This document shows, in pieces, positions 41,751-49,760 of a DNA stretch of 64,000 nucleotides. The number at the start of each line of letters is the position of its first letter. Position 1 is the first letter of the stretch. Both the position numbers and the translations under genes were made by a program. This DNA comes from Sinomonas sp. R1AF57 (GTDB lineage: Bacteria; Actinomycetota; Actinomycetes; Actinomycetales; Micrococcaceae). Under the pieces are notes generated by a model, which was given only the letters and a program-made list of their open reading frames with translations, had not been told where the DNA came from and did no database searches. Where the stretch lies: the NCBI RefSeq assembly GCF_002224485.1, contig NZ_CP022463.1, positions 1,646,817 through 1,710,816 on the forward strand, given 5' to 3'.

Positions 41751-44729
41751 ATGTCAGAGGCCGCCGAGAGCATGTCACCCGCCGAACGCTACGCGGCAGC
41801 GGCCCAGCGGAGGGCGTTCGCCAAGACGGAACTCGGAGCCTTCTCCGCGACAGTCGACTTCCCGCTCGACCCCTTCCAGAAGGATGCCTGCCGAGCTCTG
41901 GAGGCCGGGAAGGGGGTGCTCGTCGCCGCCCCGACGGGTGCCGGGAAGACCATCGTCGGCGAGTTCGCCGTCCATCTTGCCCTCCGGCAGGGCCTCAAGG
42001 CCTTCTACACGACGCCGATCAAGGCCCTCTCGAACCAGAAGTTCGCAGAGCTCGCCGCGGTCCATGGTGCAGAGAAGGTCGGCCTCCTGACCGGAGACAC
42101 GACGATCAACGGCGAGGCGCCGGTCGTGGTGATGACCACCGAGGTGCTGCGCAACATGCTCTACGCAGACTCGGACACGCTCAGCGGACTGGGCTACGTG
42201 GTGATGGACGAGGTCCACTACCTTGCCGACCGCTTCCGCGGCGCCGTCTGGGAAGAGGTCATCATCCACCTCCCGCGCGACGTCCGGCTCGTCTCGCTGA
42301 GCGCCACCGTCTCCAACGCCGAGGAGTTCGGCGCCTGGCTCGACACCGTGCGGGGCGAGACAGAGATCATCGTCTCCGAGCACCGTCCGGTGCCGCTGTG
42401 GCAGCACGTCCTCGTGGGACGCGAGCTCGTGGACCTCTTCGCGACCCGGCAGTCCTTCGAGGACCTTGCCGACGCGCACGACCACGACCGCGAAGCGGGC
42501 GGCACCGAGGGCGCTGACGACGGCGAGCCACTGGCCCATGCCGACGCGGCGCCGTCGGGCGAGGCATCTGTCAACGAGCTGACCGCAGTCAACCCGGAGC
42601 TGGTCGAGCTCGGCCGGCGGGAGACCCAGCAGCTGTACCGCGGCCGCTTCGGCCACGGCGGGCGCGCCCGCAGGCGGGAGGAGCGCCAGCGCGGCGAGAA
42701 GCAGTCGGCGCGGCCGGGGCGTCCGGGCGAGGGCGGGCAGCTGCCGGGAACGCGGGCGAGCCGCCCTCAGATGGTCCAGTCCCTCGAACGCCGGGGGCTC
42801 CTCCCGGCCATCGACTTCATCTTCTCGCGGGCCGGCTGCGACGCGGCCGTCCAGCAGTGCCTCGACGCCGGCCTCGACCTGACGTCGCCCGAGGAGAAGG
42901 CCCAGATCACCACCGCCGTCGACGAGTCCGCGACGGACATCCCTCCGGCCGACCTCGCTGTCCTCGGGTTCTGGAGCTGGCGCGACGGCCTCCAGCGAGG
43001 CTTGGCAGCACACCACGCCGGGCTGCTGCCGACCTTCAAGGAGACCGTCGAGAAGCTCTTCGCCGCTGGACTGGTCAAGGTCGTGTTCGCGACGGAGACG
43101 CTCGCCCTCGGCATCAACATGCCCGCGCGCAGCGTCCTGATCGAGAAGCTCGAGAAGTTCAACGGCGAGGCCCACGTCGACATCACGGCGGGGGAGTACA
43201 CCCAGCTGACGGGACGCGCGGGACGGCGCGGGATCGACGTCGAGGGCCACGCCGTGGTGCAGTGGCGGCCCGGCCTCGACCCGGCGGCGCTTGCCGGCCT
43301 GGCCTCGCGGCGCACCTACCCGCTCAACTCGAGCTTCCGGCCCACCTACAACATGAGCATCAACCTCGTCGCGCAGTTCGGCCGGGAGCGGGCCCGGAGC
43401 ATCCTCGAGAGCTCGTTCGCCCAGTTCCAGGCGGACCGCTCGGTCGTGGGCCTCGCCCGGCAGGTGCGCAGCCGCGAGGAGTCCCTCGCGGGCTACGAGA
43501 AGGCCATGACGTGCCATCTGGGCGACTTCGCCGAGTACTCGCGGATCCGGCAGGAGCTTTCCGACGTGGAGAAATTCGCCTCCCGGGAGGCAGGGCGTGC
43601 CCGCCGCTCCATGACCGTGGACTCGCTCGCGCGGCTCGTCCCCGGCGACGTCGTGGAGATCGGCGAGGGACGCCTTTCCGGGAGTGCGGTGGTCCTCACC
43701 TCCGACACGAACGCGCGTGAGCCCCGCCCGCAGGTGCTCACATTCGACCGGAACGTCCGCCGGATCGGCCTGCATGACATCGACGGCCCGGTCGAGCCCG
43801 TCACGCGGATCCGCATCCCCAAGAGCTTCGACGCCAAGCGCCCGAAGGACCGCCGGGACCTCGCCGCCTCGCTGCGCCACGCCGTCGAACGCGCGCGGAT
43901 CGATGGGACCGATGCCCGCACGGCCGGGCGGGGGAGGCGCTCTCGGCGGGACTTCGCCTTTGCGGGCGGCTACCAGGACACCGAGCGCCGGATCACCGAG
44001 CTGCGGCGGCAGCTCCGGTCCCATCCCTGCCACGGCTGCGCCGAGCGTGAGGACCATGCGCGATGGGCGGAACGCTGGTTCCGCCTGCGGCGGGAGACGG
44101 ACCGCCTCGTGTCGCAGATCCAGGGCCGCACCAACACGATCGCCAAGACGTTCGACCGCGTGTGCGAGGTCCTCGAGTCGTACGGGTGCCTGGTGAAGGG
44201 CGACGCGGGCCTCGAGGTCTCGGCAGCCGGCCAGCAGCTGCGGCGGATCTATGGGGACAAGGACATGCTCACCGCACTCTCCCTGCGCGGGGGTGCGTTC
44301 GACGACGTGGACGCCGCCGAGATCGCGGCGCTGGCCAGCATCCTCGTCTACCAGGCCAAGCGTGAGGAACGCGGCCTGACCCCCAAGATGCCGAGCGTCT
44401 CGCTCGACGTCGCCGTCGACGTCGTGCTGCGCGAATGGTCCCAGCTCGAGGACGCCGAGGAGCAGCACAGCCTCCAGCGCACCGCGGAGCCCGACTTCGG
44501 CCTCGTCTGGCCGATCTACAAATGGGCACGCGGCCGGGACCTGCAGAACGTGCTCTCGGGCACGGACCTGGCCGCCGGCGACTTCGTGCGGTGGGTCCGC
44601 CAGGTCATCGACCTCCTCGACCAGCTCGCCGACGTCCCGGGCATCGAGCCTCGGCTGCGCCGACTGTGCAACGAGGCGATCGGCCTCCTGCGGCACGGCG
44701 TCGTCGCGTACTCGGCCGTCTCGGAGTAG
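41751..44729 (+). CDS. helY: Ski2-like DEAD/H-box helicase
   Basis: A 992-aa helicase related to Ski2/Mtr4 RNA helicases. Motif I is VAAPTGAGKTIVGEF, motif Ia TTPIKALSNQKF, motif II MDEVHYL and motif III SLSATVSNAEEF. In the second RecA domain come ATETLALGINMPARS and QLTGRAGRRGIDVEG. The C-terminal region contains a CHGCAEREDH segment and a helical DSHCT domain. A low-complexity insert (about 240-330) separates the two RecA domains. It probably unwinds structured RNA for decay or ribosome maturation. The gene is downstream of tatC in mycobacteria as well. Confidence 0.94.
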   Translation: MSEAAESMSPAERYAAAAQRRAFAKTELGAFSATVDFPLDPFQKDACRALEAGKGVLVAAPTGAGKTIVGEFAVHLALRQGLKAFYTTPIKALSNQKFAELAAVHGAEKVGLLTGDTTINGEAPVVVMTTEVLRNMLYADSDTLSGLGYVVMDEVHYLADRFRGAVWEEVIIHLPRDVRLVSLSATVSNAEEFGAWLDTVRGETEIIVSEHRPVPLWQHVLVGRELVDLFATRQSFEDLADAHDHDREAGGTEGADDGEPLAHADAAPSGEASVNELTAVNPELVELGRRETQQLYRGRFGHGGRARRREERQRGEKQSARPGRPGEGGQLPGTRASRPQMVQSLERRGLLPAIDFIFSRAGCDAAVQQCLDAGLDLTSPEEKAQITTAVDESATDIPPADLAVLGFWSWRDGLQRGLAAHHAGLLPTFKETVEKLFAAGLVKVVFATETLALGINMPARSVLIEKLEKFNGEAHVDITAGEYTQLTGRAGRRGIDVEGHAVVQWRPGLDPAALAGLASRRTYPLNSSFRPTYNMSINLVAQFGRERARSILESSFAQFQADRSVVGLARQVRSREESLAGYEKAMTCHLGDFAEYSRIRQELSDVEKFASREAGRARRSMTVDSLARLVPGDVVEIGEGRLSGSAVVLTSDTNAREPRPQVLTFDRNVRRIGLHDIDGPVEPVTRIRIPKSFDAKRPKDRRDLAASLRHAVERARIDGTDARTAGRGRRSRRDFAFAGGYQDTERRITELRRQLRSHPCHGCAEREDHARWAERWFRLRRETDRLVSQIQGRTNTIAKTFDRVCEVLESYGCLVKGDAGLEVSAAGQQLRRIYGDKDMLTALSLRGGAFDDVDAAEIAALASILVYQAKREERGLTPKMPSVSLDVAVDVVLREWSQLEDAEEQHSLQRTAEPDFGLVWPIYKWARGRDLQNVLSGTDLAAGDFVRWVRQVIDLLDQLADVPGIEPRLRRLCNEAIGLLRHGVVAYSAVSE

Positions 44730-44769
44730 GCCCAGCACGTACCCACACACCGGAAGCAGGAACACCACC

Positions 44770-46431
44770 ATGTCCGATGAGCGCAGGCTCACCCTCTACC
44801 GCAACGGCTCCGTCTACTCCGCGGCCGACCCGTTCGCCTCCGCGATGCTCGTGGACGGGGGGACGGTCGCCTGGCTGGGCTCGGAGCAGGCCGCCACCTC
44901 CCTCCAGGACTCGACGATGGAGGTGGTCGACCTCGACGGCGCCCTCGTGGCGCCCGGGTTCGTCGACTCCCACGTCCACATCACCGACACCGGCCTGGCG
45001 CTCGGCTCCTTGGACCTCTCCGGCGTCCGATCGGCCCGCGAGCTGCTCGAAGCCGTGGCGGCGGCGCGTCGGGCCGGCGACCAGCGCGGCGTCGTCCGCG
45101 GCTACGGCTGGGACGAGTCCACGTGGTCCGATCCCGCGCTCCCCACCGCCGAGGAGCTCGCCCGCGCTGCGGGGGGCCCGGCGTTCCTCGCCCGGGTCGA
45201 CGTCCACTCCGCCCTCGTGACGCCTGATCTCGTCGAGGCGGCCGGGATCGCCGGTGCCGGGAGCGCCGAGGGGCTCGACGGCGCCCTCGTCAGCCGCGAC
45301 GCACTCCCCGCCGTCCGCGCGGCCGCGCGCCCTGCCGACGATGCGGAGGTGCGCTCCCTGCAGGACCGGGCCCTGGCCTATGCCGCCTCCCGGGGCTACG
45401 TGGGCCTCGTCGAGCAGGCCTCGCCGCGCCTGTCCGGCCTGCGGGACCTCCAGCTCCTGCTCGACCGCCAGGACGGCCACGACGGGCCCGCCCCGCAGGT
45501 CATGGCCTACTGGGGCCAGCTCGCGGGCTCTGCCGAGGAAGCCCGGGGCATCCTCGACGGCCTGGGAGTAGAGGTGCTGGGACTCGCGGGAGACCTCACC
45601 GTGGATGGCTCGATCGGCAGCCGAACGGCCCTCCTGGCCGAGGACTACAGTGACGCTCCGGGGAACCGTGGGGTCGGCTACCTCTCCGCCGACCAGATCG
45701 GCGACCACCTCGCGGCGTGCTCCGGGCTCGGCATCCAGGGCGGCTTCCACGTGATCGGCGACGGCGCCCTGCAGCTCGTGCTCGCCGGGCTCGGCATCGC
45801 CGCCGGCCGCGTCGGCGCCGCGAGCGTGCGCTCCGCCGGGCACCGCCTCGAGCACGTGGAGATGGCGTCCGAAGCGGACGCGGCCGCGCTCGCCGAGTAT
45901 GCGGTCACCGTGAGCGCGCAGCCCCTCTTCGACGCGACGTGGGGGCATCCCGGCGGCCTGTACGAGGCGCGGCTGGGGGAGCGGAGAGCGGGGATGAATC
46001 CCTTCGCCCGGTTCTACTCCGCAGGGGTGCCGATCGCCTTCGGCTCGGATTCCCCCGTGTGCGCCCTCTCCCCCTGGGAGAGCGTGCGCGCGTGCCTCAC
46101 CCACTCAGACCCCGCGCAGCGGATCTCCGCCCGGGCGGCCTTCATCGGCCACACGCGGGCCGCATGGCGCGCCGCACGGCACAGGAACCCCCTCATGGGC
46201 CAGCTGGTGCCCGGCGCGCCCGCGAGCTTCGCCGTGTGGGAGGCGGACGAGCTCATGGTGCAGGTCGCCGACGAGCGCGTCGCGGCCTGGAGCACCGACC
46301 CCAGGGCCCGCACCCCGCTGCTGCCCGCCCTTGACAGCGATCGCCTGCCGGAATGCCTCCAGACCGTCCACGAGGGCCGGGAGCTGTTCCGCGTCCCGGG
46401 CTTCGGACGGGTGGTTGACACAGCCCGGTGA
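44770..46431 (+). CDS. Amidohydrolase family protein (YtcJ-like)
   Basis: A 553-aa metal-dependent hydrolase of the amidohydrolase_3 type. The HxH metal motif is FVDSHVHITDTG near residue 65, later His ligands are in GIQGGFHVIGDGAL and GHRLEHVEM, and the final Asp is in PIAFGSDSPVCAL. The N- and C-terminal parts form the small beta sandwich. The substrate is unknown; members of this group act on amides or N-formyl compounds. AGGAA lies upstream of the ATG. The promoter of the next transcript (TTGACA at 46415) lies inside the end of this gene. Confidence 0.88.
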   Translation: MSDERRLTLYRNGSVYSAADPFASAMLVDGGTVAWLGSEQAATSLQDSTMEVVDLDGALVAPGFVDSHVHITDTGLALGSLDLSGVRSARELLEAVAAARRAGDQRGVVRGYGWDESTWSDPALPTAEELARAAGGPAFLARVDVHSALVTPDLVEAAGIAGAGSAEGLDGALVSRDALPAVRAAARPADDAEVRSLQDRALAYAASRGYVGLVEQASPRLSGLRDLQLLLDRQDGHDGPAPQVMAYWGQLAGSAEEARGILDGLGVEVLGLAGDLTVDGSIGSRTALLAEDYSDAPGNRGVGYLSADQIGDHLAACSGLGIQGGFHVIGDGALQLVLAGLGIAAGRVGAASVRSAGHRLEHVEMASEADAAALAEYAVTVSAQPLFDATWGHPGGLYEARLGERRAGMNPFARFYSAGVPIAFGSDSPVCALSPWESVRACLTHSDPAQRISARAAFIGHTRAAWRAARHRNPLMGQLVPGAPASFAVWEADELMVQVADERVAAWSTDPRARTPLLPALDSDRLPECLQTVHEGRELFRVPGFGRVVDTAR

Positions 46432-46442
46432 CCCCGTAGGAT
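46415..46442 (+). promoter_or_regulatory. Near-consensus promoter for a candidate RNA
   Basis: TTGACA (46415-46420), 16-base spacer, TAGGAT (46437-46442). This is the best -35/-10 pair in the window. It overlaps the 3' end of the amidohydrolase gene, with an expected start near 46449-46451. Confidence 0.7.
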
Positions 46443-46449
46443 CGTTGTT

Positions 46450-46625
46450 CATCGGGTCTTTCAGGGCCCGCGGCTGGCCCGGTCCCGCCAGTGCTCTGTG
46501 GGGGACGAGGCACGAGGGCAGGCCTGTGCGTCCGTAGAAAACAGTCGGGGGACTGACCAGCTGCCAGCCCCGCGCACTGGCCCGAAGACGCGTGGGCCTG
46601 CCCGGGCCATCGCCGGGCCCTCTGG
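46450..46625 (+). ncRNA. Candidate structured small RNA
   Basis: No gene fits this stretch, but it folds strongly. A closing stem pairs 46463-46470 (AGGGCCCG) with 46614-46621. An inner 17-bp helix pairs 46516-46532 with 46587-46603 (three G-T wobbles). Inside is CAGTC-GGGG-GACTG (46542-46555). It is preceded by a near-consensus promoter. The long rod with a wide internal region is reminiscent of 6S-type RNA, but I see no match to a named family and no T-run at the end. It could instead be a long leader of ppm1. Confidence 0.45.
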
Positions 46626-46648
46626 GTCATACCCCCTGCCGCGCTGGC

Positions 46649-46654
46649 TATAAT
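46649..46654 (+). promoter_or_regulatory. -10 box of ppm1
   Basis: Perfect TATAAT. Transcription would start near 46661, giving a leader of about 50 bases before the GTG at 46711. Confidence 0.6.
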
Positions 46655-46710
46655 GGGCACTTGTGCCCCCCGGGGCGCCTGCTTCTTCCAGCCCCCGAAA
46701 GGCCGACTGC

Positions 46711-47445
46711 GTGCGCATCCTGACGATCATCCCGACCTACAACGAGCTCGAGTCGCTTCCGAAGACGTTGGGCCGGCTCCGGTCGGCCGTCCCGGCCTCG
46801 GACGTTCTGGTGGCGGATGACAACAGCCCCGACGGGACGGGCGCACTCGCGGACACGATCGCAGCGGAGGACTCGCAGGTCCACGTCCTGCACCGCAAGG
46901 GCAAGGAGGGCCTCGGAGCCGCCTACATCGCCGGGTTCCGCTGGGCGCTCGAGCGGGGATACGACATCGTGGTGGAGATGGACGCCGACGGCTCCCACCA
47001 GCCCGAGCAGCTTCCCTCCCTCCTGAAGGCCGTGGACGACGGCGCCGACCTCGTGATCGGCTCCCGCTGGGTCGCGGGCGGCTCCGTGGTCAACTGGCCG
47101 TTCTACCGCCAGCTCATCTCCCGCACCGGAAGCACCTACGCCCGGCTCATGCTGGGGCTGAAGCTCCGGGACATCACCGCCGGCTACCGCGCGTTCCGGC
47201 GCACCACGCTCGAGAAGCTCGACTTCGACACCATCGAGTCCCGCGGCTACGGATTCCAGGTGGACCTCGCGAACCGGGTGGCGAAGATGGGCCTCAAGGT
47301 CGTGGAGGTCCCGGTGACCTTCGTCGAGCGCGAGCTCGGCTCCTCGAAGATGAGCGGGAACATCGTCGTCGAGGCCATGGTCAACGTCACCAGGTGGGGC
47401 CTGGCCGAGCGCTGGCGCCAGATCATGCGCCGCGGCCAGCGCTGA
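46711..47445 (+). CDS. ppm1: Polyprenol-phosphate mannose synthase
   Basis: A 244-aa GT2 glycosyltransferase that moves mannose from GDP-mannose to polyprenyl phosphate, the donor for lipoglycan and protein mannosylation. Motifs: IIPTYNELESLPKTL, the metal DxD region EMDADGSHQPEQLP, and VADDNSPDGTG. GTG at 46711 gives MRILTIIPTYNE, the family start, with GAAAGG upstream; a GTG at 46663 would add 16 unlikely residues. In M. tuberculosis ppm1 (Rv2051c) is also next to rbpA (Rv2050). It is convergent with rbpA. Confidence 0.93.
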   Translation: MRILTIIPTYNELESLPKTLGRLRSAVPASDVLVADDNSPDGTGALADTIAAEDSQVHVLHRKGKEGLGAAYIAGFRWALERGYDIVVEMDADGSHQPEQLPSLLKAVDDGADLVIGSRWVAGGSVVNWPFYRQLISRTGSTYARLMLGLKLRDITAGYRAFRRTTLEKLDFDTIESRGYGFQVDLANRVAKMGLKVVEVPVTFVERELGSSKMSGNIVVEAMVNVTRWGLAERWRQIMRRGQR

Positions 47446-47466
47446 CGGGCTGGGCCGAGCCACTCC

Positions 47467-47520
47467 AGCAGACACGGAGAGGGCGGGAACCATGCGGTTC
47501 CCGCCCTCTCCGTGTCTGCT
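47467..47520. terminator. Bidirectional terminator, 25-bp perfect stem
   Basis: Arms 47467-47491 and 47496-47520 are fully complementary around the loop ATGC. It lies between convergent ppm1 and rbpA and is the longest uninterrupted helix in the window. Confidence 0.9.
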
Positions 47521-47553
47521 CTGTCTGCCTGCAGCGCGTCAGCGTCTGCTGCG

Positions 47554-47898
47554 TCAGCCGACGCGCTCGCCCCGCCTGCTGCGGAGCAGCGTGAGCCGGT
47601 CGGCGAGGATCTGCTCGAGCTCGGGGATGGAACGGCGCTCGAGGAGCATGTCCCAGTGCGTGCGGACGGCCTTCTCGTTGGTGTCGGTCGGACGCTCCCC
47701 ATCCACGAGGAAGGCTTCCTTGCCGGTCTTGGACGTCCAGACCGGCGGGATCTCTGCCTCGGAGGAGAACGTGACGAACACCTGCTCGCCGTCCTCGCAG
47801 CGGTACTCGACGCGCTGCCGCGGGGCAGGCTCGACGCCCGCCTCCGTCTCCATGGACTGTGCACCCAGGCGCATGCCGCGCAGGCTGCGGTCGCTCAT
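47554..47898 (-). CDS. rbpA: RNA polymerase-binding protein RbpA
   Basis: A 114-aa actinobacterial transcription factor that binds the principal sigma factor and stabilises open complexes. It shows the N-terminal tail MSDRSLRGMRLGAQSMETE, the beta-barrel core RVEYRCEDGEQVFVTFSSEAEIPPVW (written here in parts: VEYRCEDGEQ, EAEIPPVW) and the C-terminal sigma-interaction region THWDMLLERRSIPELEQIL. GGGAGAAG precedes the ATG. A TATAAT box on the minus strand (plus 47997-48002) indicates a strong promoter and a leader of about 90 bases. Confidence 0.96.
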   Translation of the reverse strand: MSDRSLRGMRLGAQSMETEAGVEPAPRQRVEYRCEDGEQVFVTFSSEAEIPPVWTSKTGKEAFLVDGERPTDTNEKAVRTHWDMLLERRSIPELEQILADRLTLLRSRRGERVG

Positions 47899-47996
47899 GT
47901 CTTCTCCCTCACGTTCTGCCGGGCACGGCCTCCGCCCGACTCAGATCCCAACGTCTTCCGGGGCCGGCATGTTCCCAGCGGCCCGGCGGACGTTCC

Positions 47997-48002
47997 ATTA
48001 TA
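47997..48002 (-). promoter_or_regulatory. -10 box of rbpA
   Basis: Perfect TATAAT on the minus strand in the 128-base gap between the SPFH gene and rbpA; the -35 region is GC-rich and weak. Confidence 0.6.
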
Positions 48003-48026
48003 GGCGGCCGACGCCGGCGGGCCCGG

Positions 48027-49178
48027 CTACGGCTCGTCCGTGCCGCCGTCGCGCTCGTCGAGCTGGCGCGCCGCGTGGTGGCGCAGGATGCCCTCCGCCT
48101 CGGCGTCGAGCTCGGAGGGCTTCGAGGCTTCGGCGACGAAGGCGCGCGCGTCCTCCTCGAGGGACCCGGTCGACTCGATCCCGTCGGTCGGGCCCGCAGT
48201 CCCGTCGGTCGGTGCCGGTGCTGCCGCCTCCACCGGGGTGTACGAGGGCGCCGGCTCGCCCGCCGCCTCGTCCTCTCCGGTCCCGGTGGCCGGCCGGGCG
48301 ACGTTCCCGAGCACGCTCCCGATTCCTTTGAGCGCGTCGCCGACCTCGCTCGGGATGATCCAGAGCTTGTTGGAGCCGCCCTCGGCGATCTTGGGCAGCG
48401 TCTGCAGGTATTGGTACGCGAGCAGCTTCTGGTCGGGGTTGCCGCGGTGGATCGCGTCGAAGACCTTCTGGATCGCCTGGGCCTCGCCGTCGGCCTTGAG
48501 CACGGCGGCCTTGGCCTGGCCCTCGGCCTTGAGGATCTGCGACTGCCGCTCGCCCTCTGCAGTGAGGATCGCGGACTGCTTGGTGCCTTCCGCTGTGAGG
48601 ATGGCCGCGCGCCGGTCGCGCTCGGCACGCATCTGCTTCTCCATGGAGTCCTGGATCGAGTGGGGCGGATCGATCGCCTTGAGCTCGACCCTCGACACCC
48701 GCAGCCCCCAGCGGCCGGTGGCCTCGTCGAGGACCCCGCGGAGCTGGCCGTTGATCTGGTCGCGGGAGGTGAGTGCCTCTTCGAGGTTCAGGCCGCCCAC
48801 TACGTTGCGGAGCGTCGTGATCGTCAGCTGCTCGACTGCCTGGATGTAGTTGGCGATCTCATACGTCGCTGCCCGCGGGTCGGTGACCTGGAAGTACACG
48901 ACCGTGTCGATCGAGACGACGAGGTTGTCCGAGGTGATGACCGGCTGCGGCGGGAAGGACACGACCTGCTCGCGCAGGTCCAGCAGCGGCAGGAGCCGGT
49001 CGACGAAGGGGATGAGCAGGGTCAGCCCCGGGCTCAGCGTGCGCTGGTACTTGCCCAGACGCTCGACGACGCCGGCCCTCGCCTGCGGGATGATGCGCAC
49101 CGCACGGACCAGGACGGTCAGGACGAACAGGATGACCGCCGCGACGACGACGAGGAGAAGGATGCTTCCGGCGTCCAT
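48027..49178 (-). CDS. SPFH/band-7 membrane protein
   Basis: A 383-aa stomatin/QmcA-like protein. One N-terminal membrane helix (ILLLVVVAAVILFVLTVLV) precedes the band-7 domain (RAVRIIPQARAGVVERLGKYQRTL, then SIDTVVYFQVTDP) and a coiled-coil helix with repeated ILTAEG/ILKAEG units. The last about 90 residues are an acidic, Pro/Ala-rich tail. Such proteins form membrane microdomains or protease-associated scaffolds. It lies 27 bases after an NfeD-like gene on the same strand, the classic SPFH/NfeD pair. Confidence 0.93.
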   Translation of the reverse strand: MDAGSILLLVVVAAVILFVLTVLVRAVRIIPQARAGVVERLGKYQRTLSPGLTLLIPFVDRLLPLLDLREQVVSFPPQPVITSDNLVVSIDTVVYFQVTDPRAATYEIANYIQAVEQLTITTLRNVVGGLNLEEALTSRDQINGQLRGVLDEATGRWGLRVSRVELKAIDPPHSIQDSMEKQMRAERDRRAAILTAEGTKQSAILTAEGERQSQILKAEGQAKAAVLKADGEAQAIQKVFDAIHRGNPDQKLLAYQYLQTLPKIAEGGSNKLWIIPSEVGDALKGIGSVLGNVARPATGTGEDEAAGEPAPSYTPVEAAAPAPTDGTAGPTDGIESTGSLEEDARAFVAEASKPSELDAEAEGILRHHAARQLDERDGGTDEP

Positions 49179-49205
49179 GGTTCCCCCTTCGATGAGTAGG
49201 AGTGC

Positions 49206-49670
49206 CTAGCTTCGGTAGGGCGAGGTGGTCTCGCCCGGGGCCACGACGGCGGTGGCGCCGTCGATCGCGACGACCGTGACGACGTCGCCCGGGATGAACT
49301 CGCCGCGCTGGGCGCGCGCGGTCCAGACATCGCCGCCGATCTTGACGAGGCCGTGGCCCGAGTCGACGGCCTCGAGCACCGTCGCGGATGAGCCGACGAG
49401 CCGGTCGACGTTCGTGCGGACGTCCTCGATGCCCGGACGCATGTGCCGCATGGCCACGGGACGGACGAACGCGACCATCCCCACCGAGACGGCGGCGAAC
49501 ACAACGCCCTGGAGCCAGACCGGACCGCCGAGGAGCGCCGTCACGAGCCCGGCGAGGGCGCCACCGGAGAGCATGATGAAGACGAGGCTCAGGCTCAGCA
49601 TCTCGATCCCGCCCAGGACGAGGGCCAGCACGAGCCACACCATCCATGCGTTCTGCTCGAACCAGTCCAT
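49206..49670 (-). CDS. NfeD-like membrane protein
   Basis: A 154-aa protein with N-terminal hydrophobic helices (WMVWLVLALVLGGIEML, SLVFIMLSGGALAGLVTALL, then VVFAAVSVGMVAF) and a C-terminal OB fold (SSATVLEAVDSGHGLVKIGGD and so on). This is the short NfeD1b type that works with SPFH proteins. ATG at 49670 has GGAGG five bases upstream, so the longer in-frame extension is rejected. It forms an operon with the downstream SPFH gene. Confidence 0.9.
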   Translation of the reverse strand: MDWFEQNAWMVWLVLALVLGGIEMLSLSLVFIMLSGGALAGLVTALLGGPVWLQGVVFAAVSVGMVAFVRPVAMRHMRPGIEDVRTNVDRLVGSSATVLEAVDSGHGLVKIGGDVWTARAQRGEFIPGDVVTVVAIDGATAVVAPGETTSPYRS

Positions 49671-49760
49671 TCCTGCCTCCCCGTGCAGTGCCTCTGCTCT
49701 CACAGTAGCCCAGTCCGGTGGCCCGTGCAGGGCCGGTGCAGAGGCCCTTTCCGAACCTGC

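Noticed and set aside
41775-44792. A 1005-codon minus-strand frame
   Set aside because: It mirrors helY, whose helicase motifs are complete on the plus strand.
46450-46625. RNase P RNA or SRP RNA
   Set aside because: The conserved P4 core and the SRP tetraloop/GGAAGCAGCC sequence are absent.
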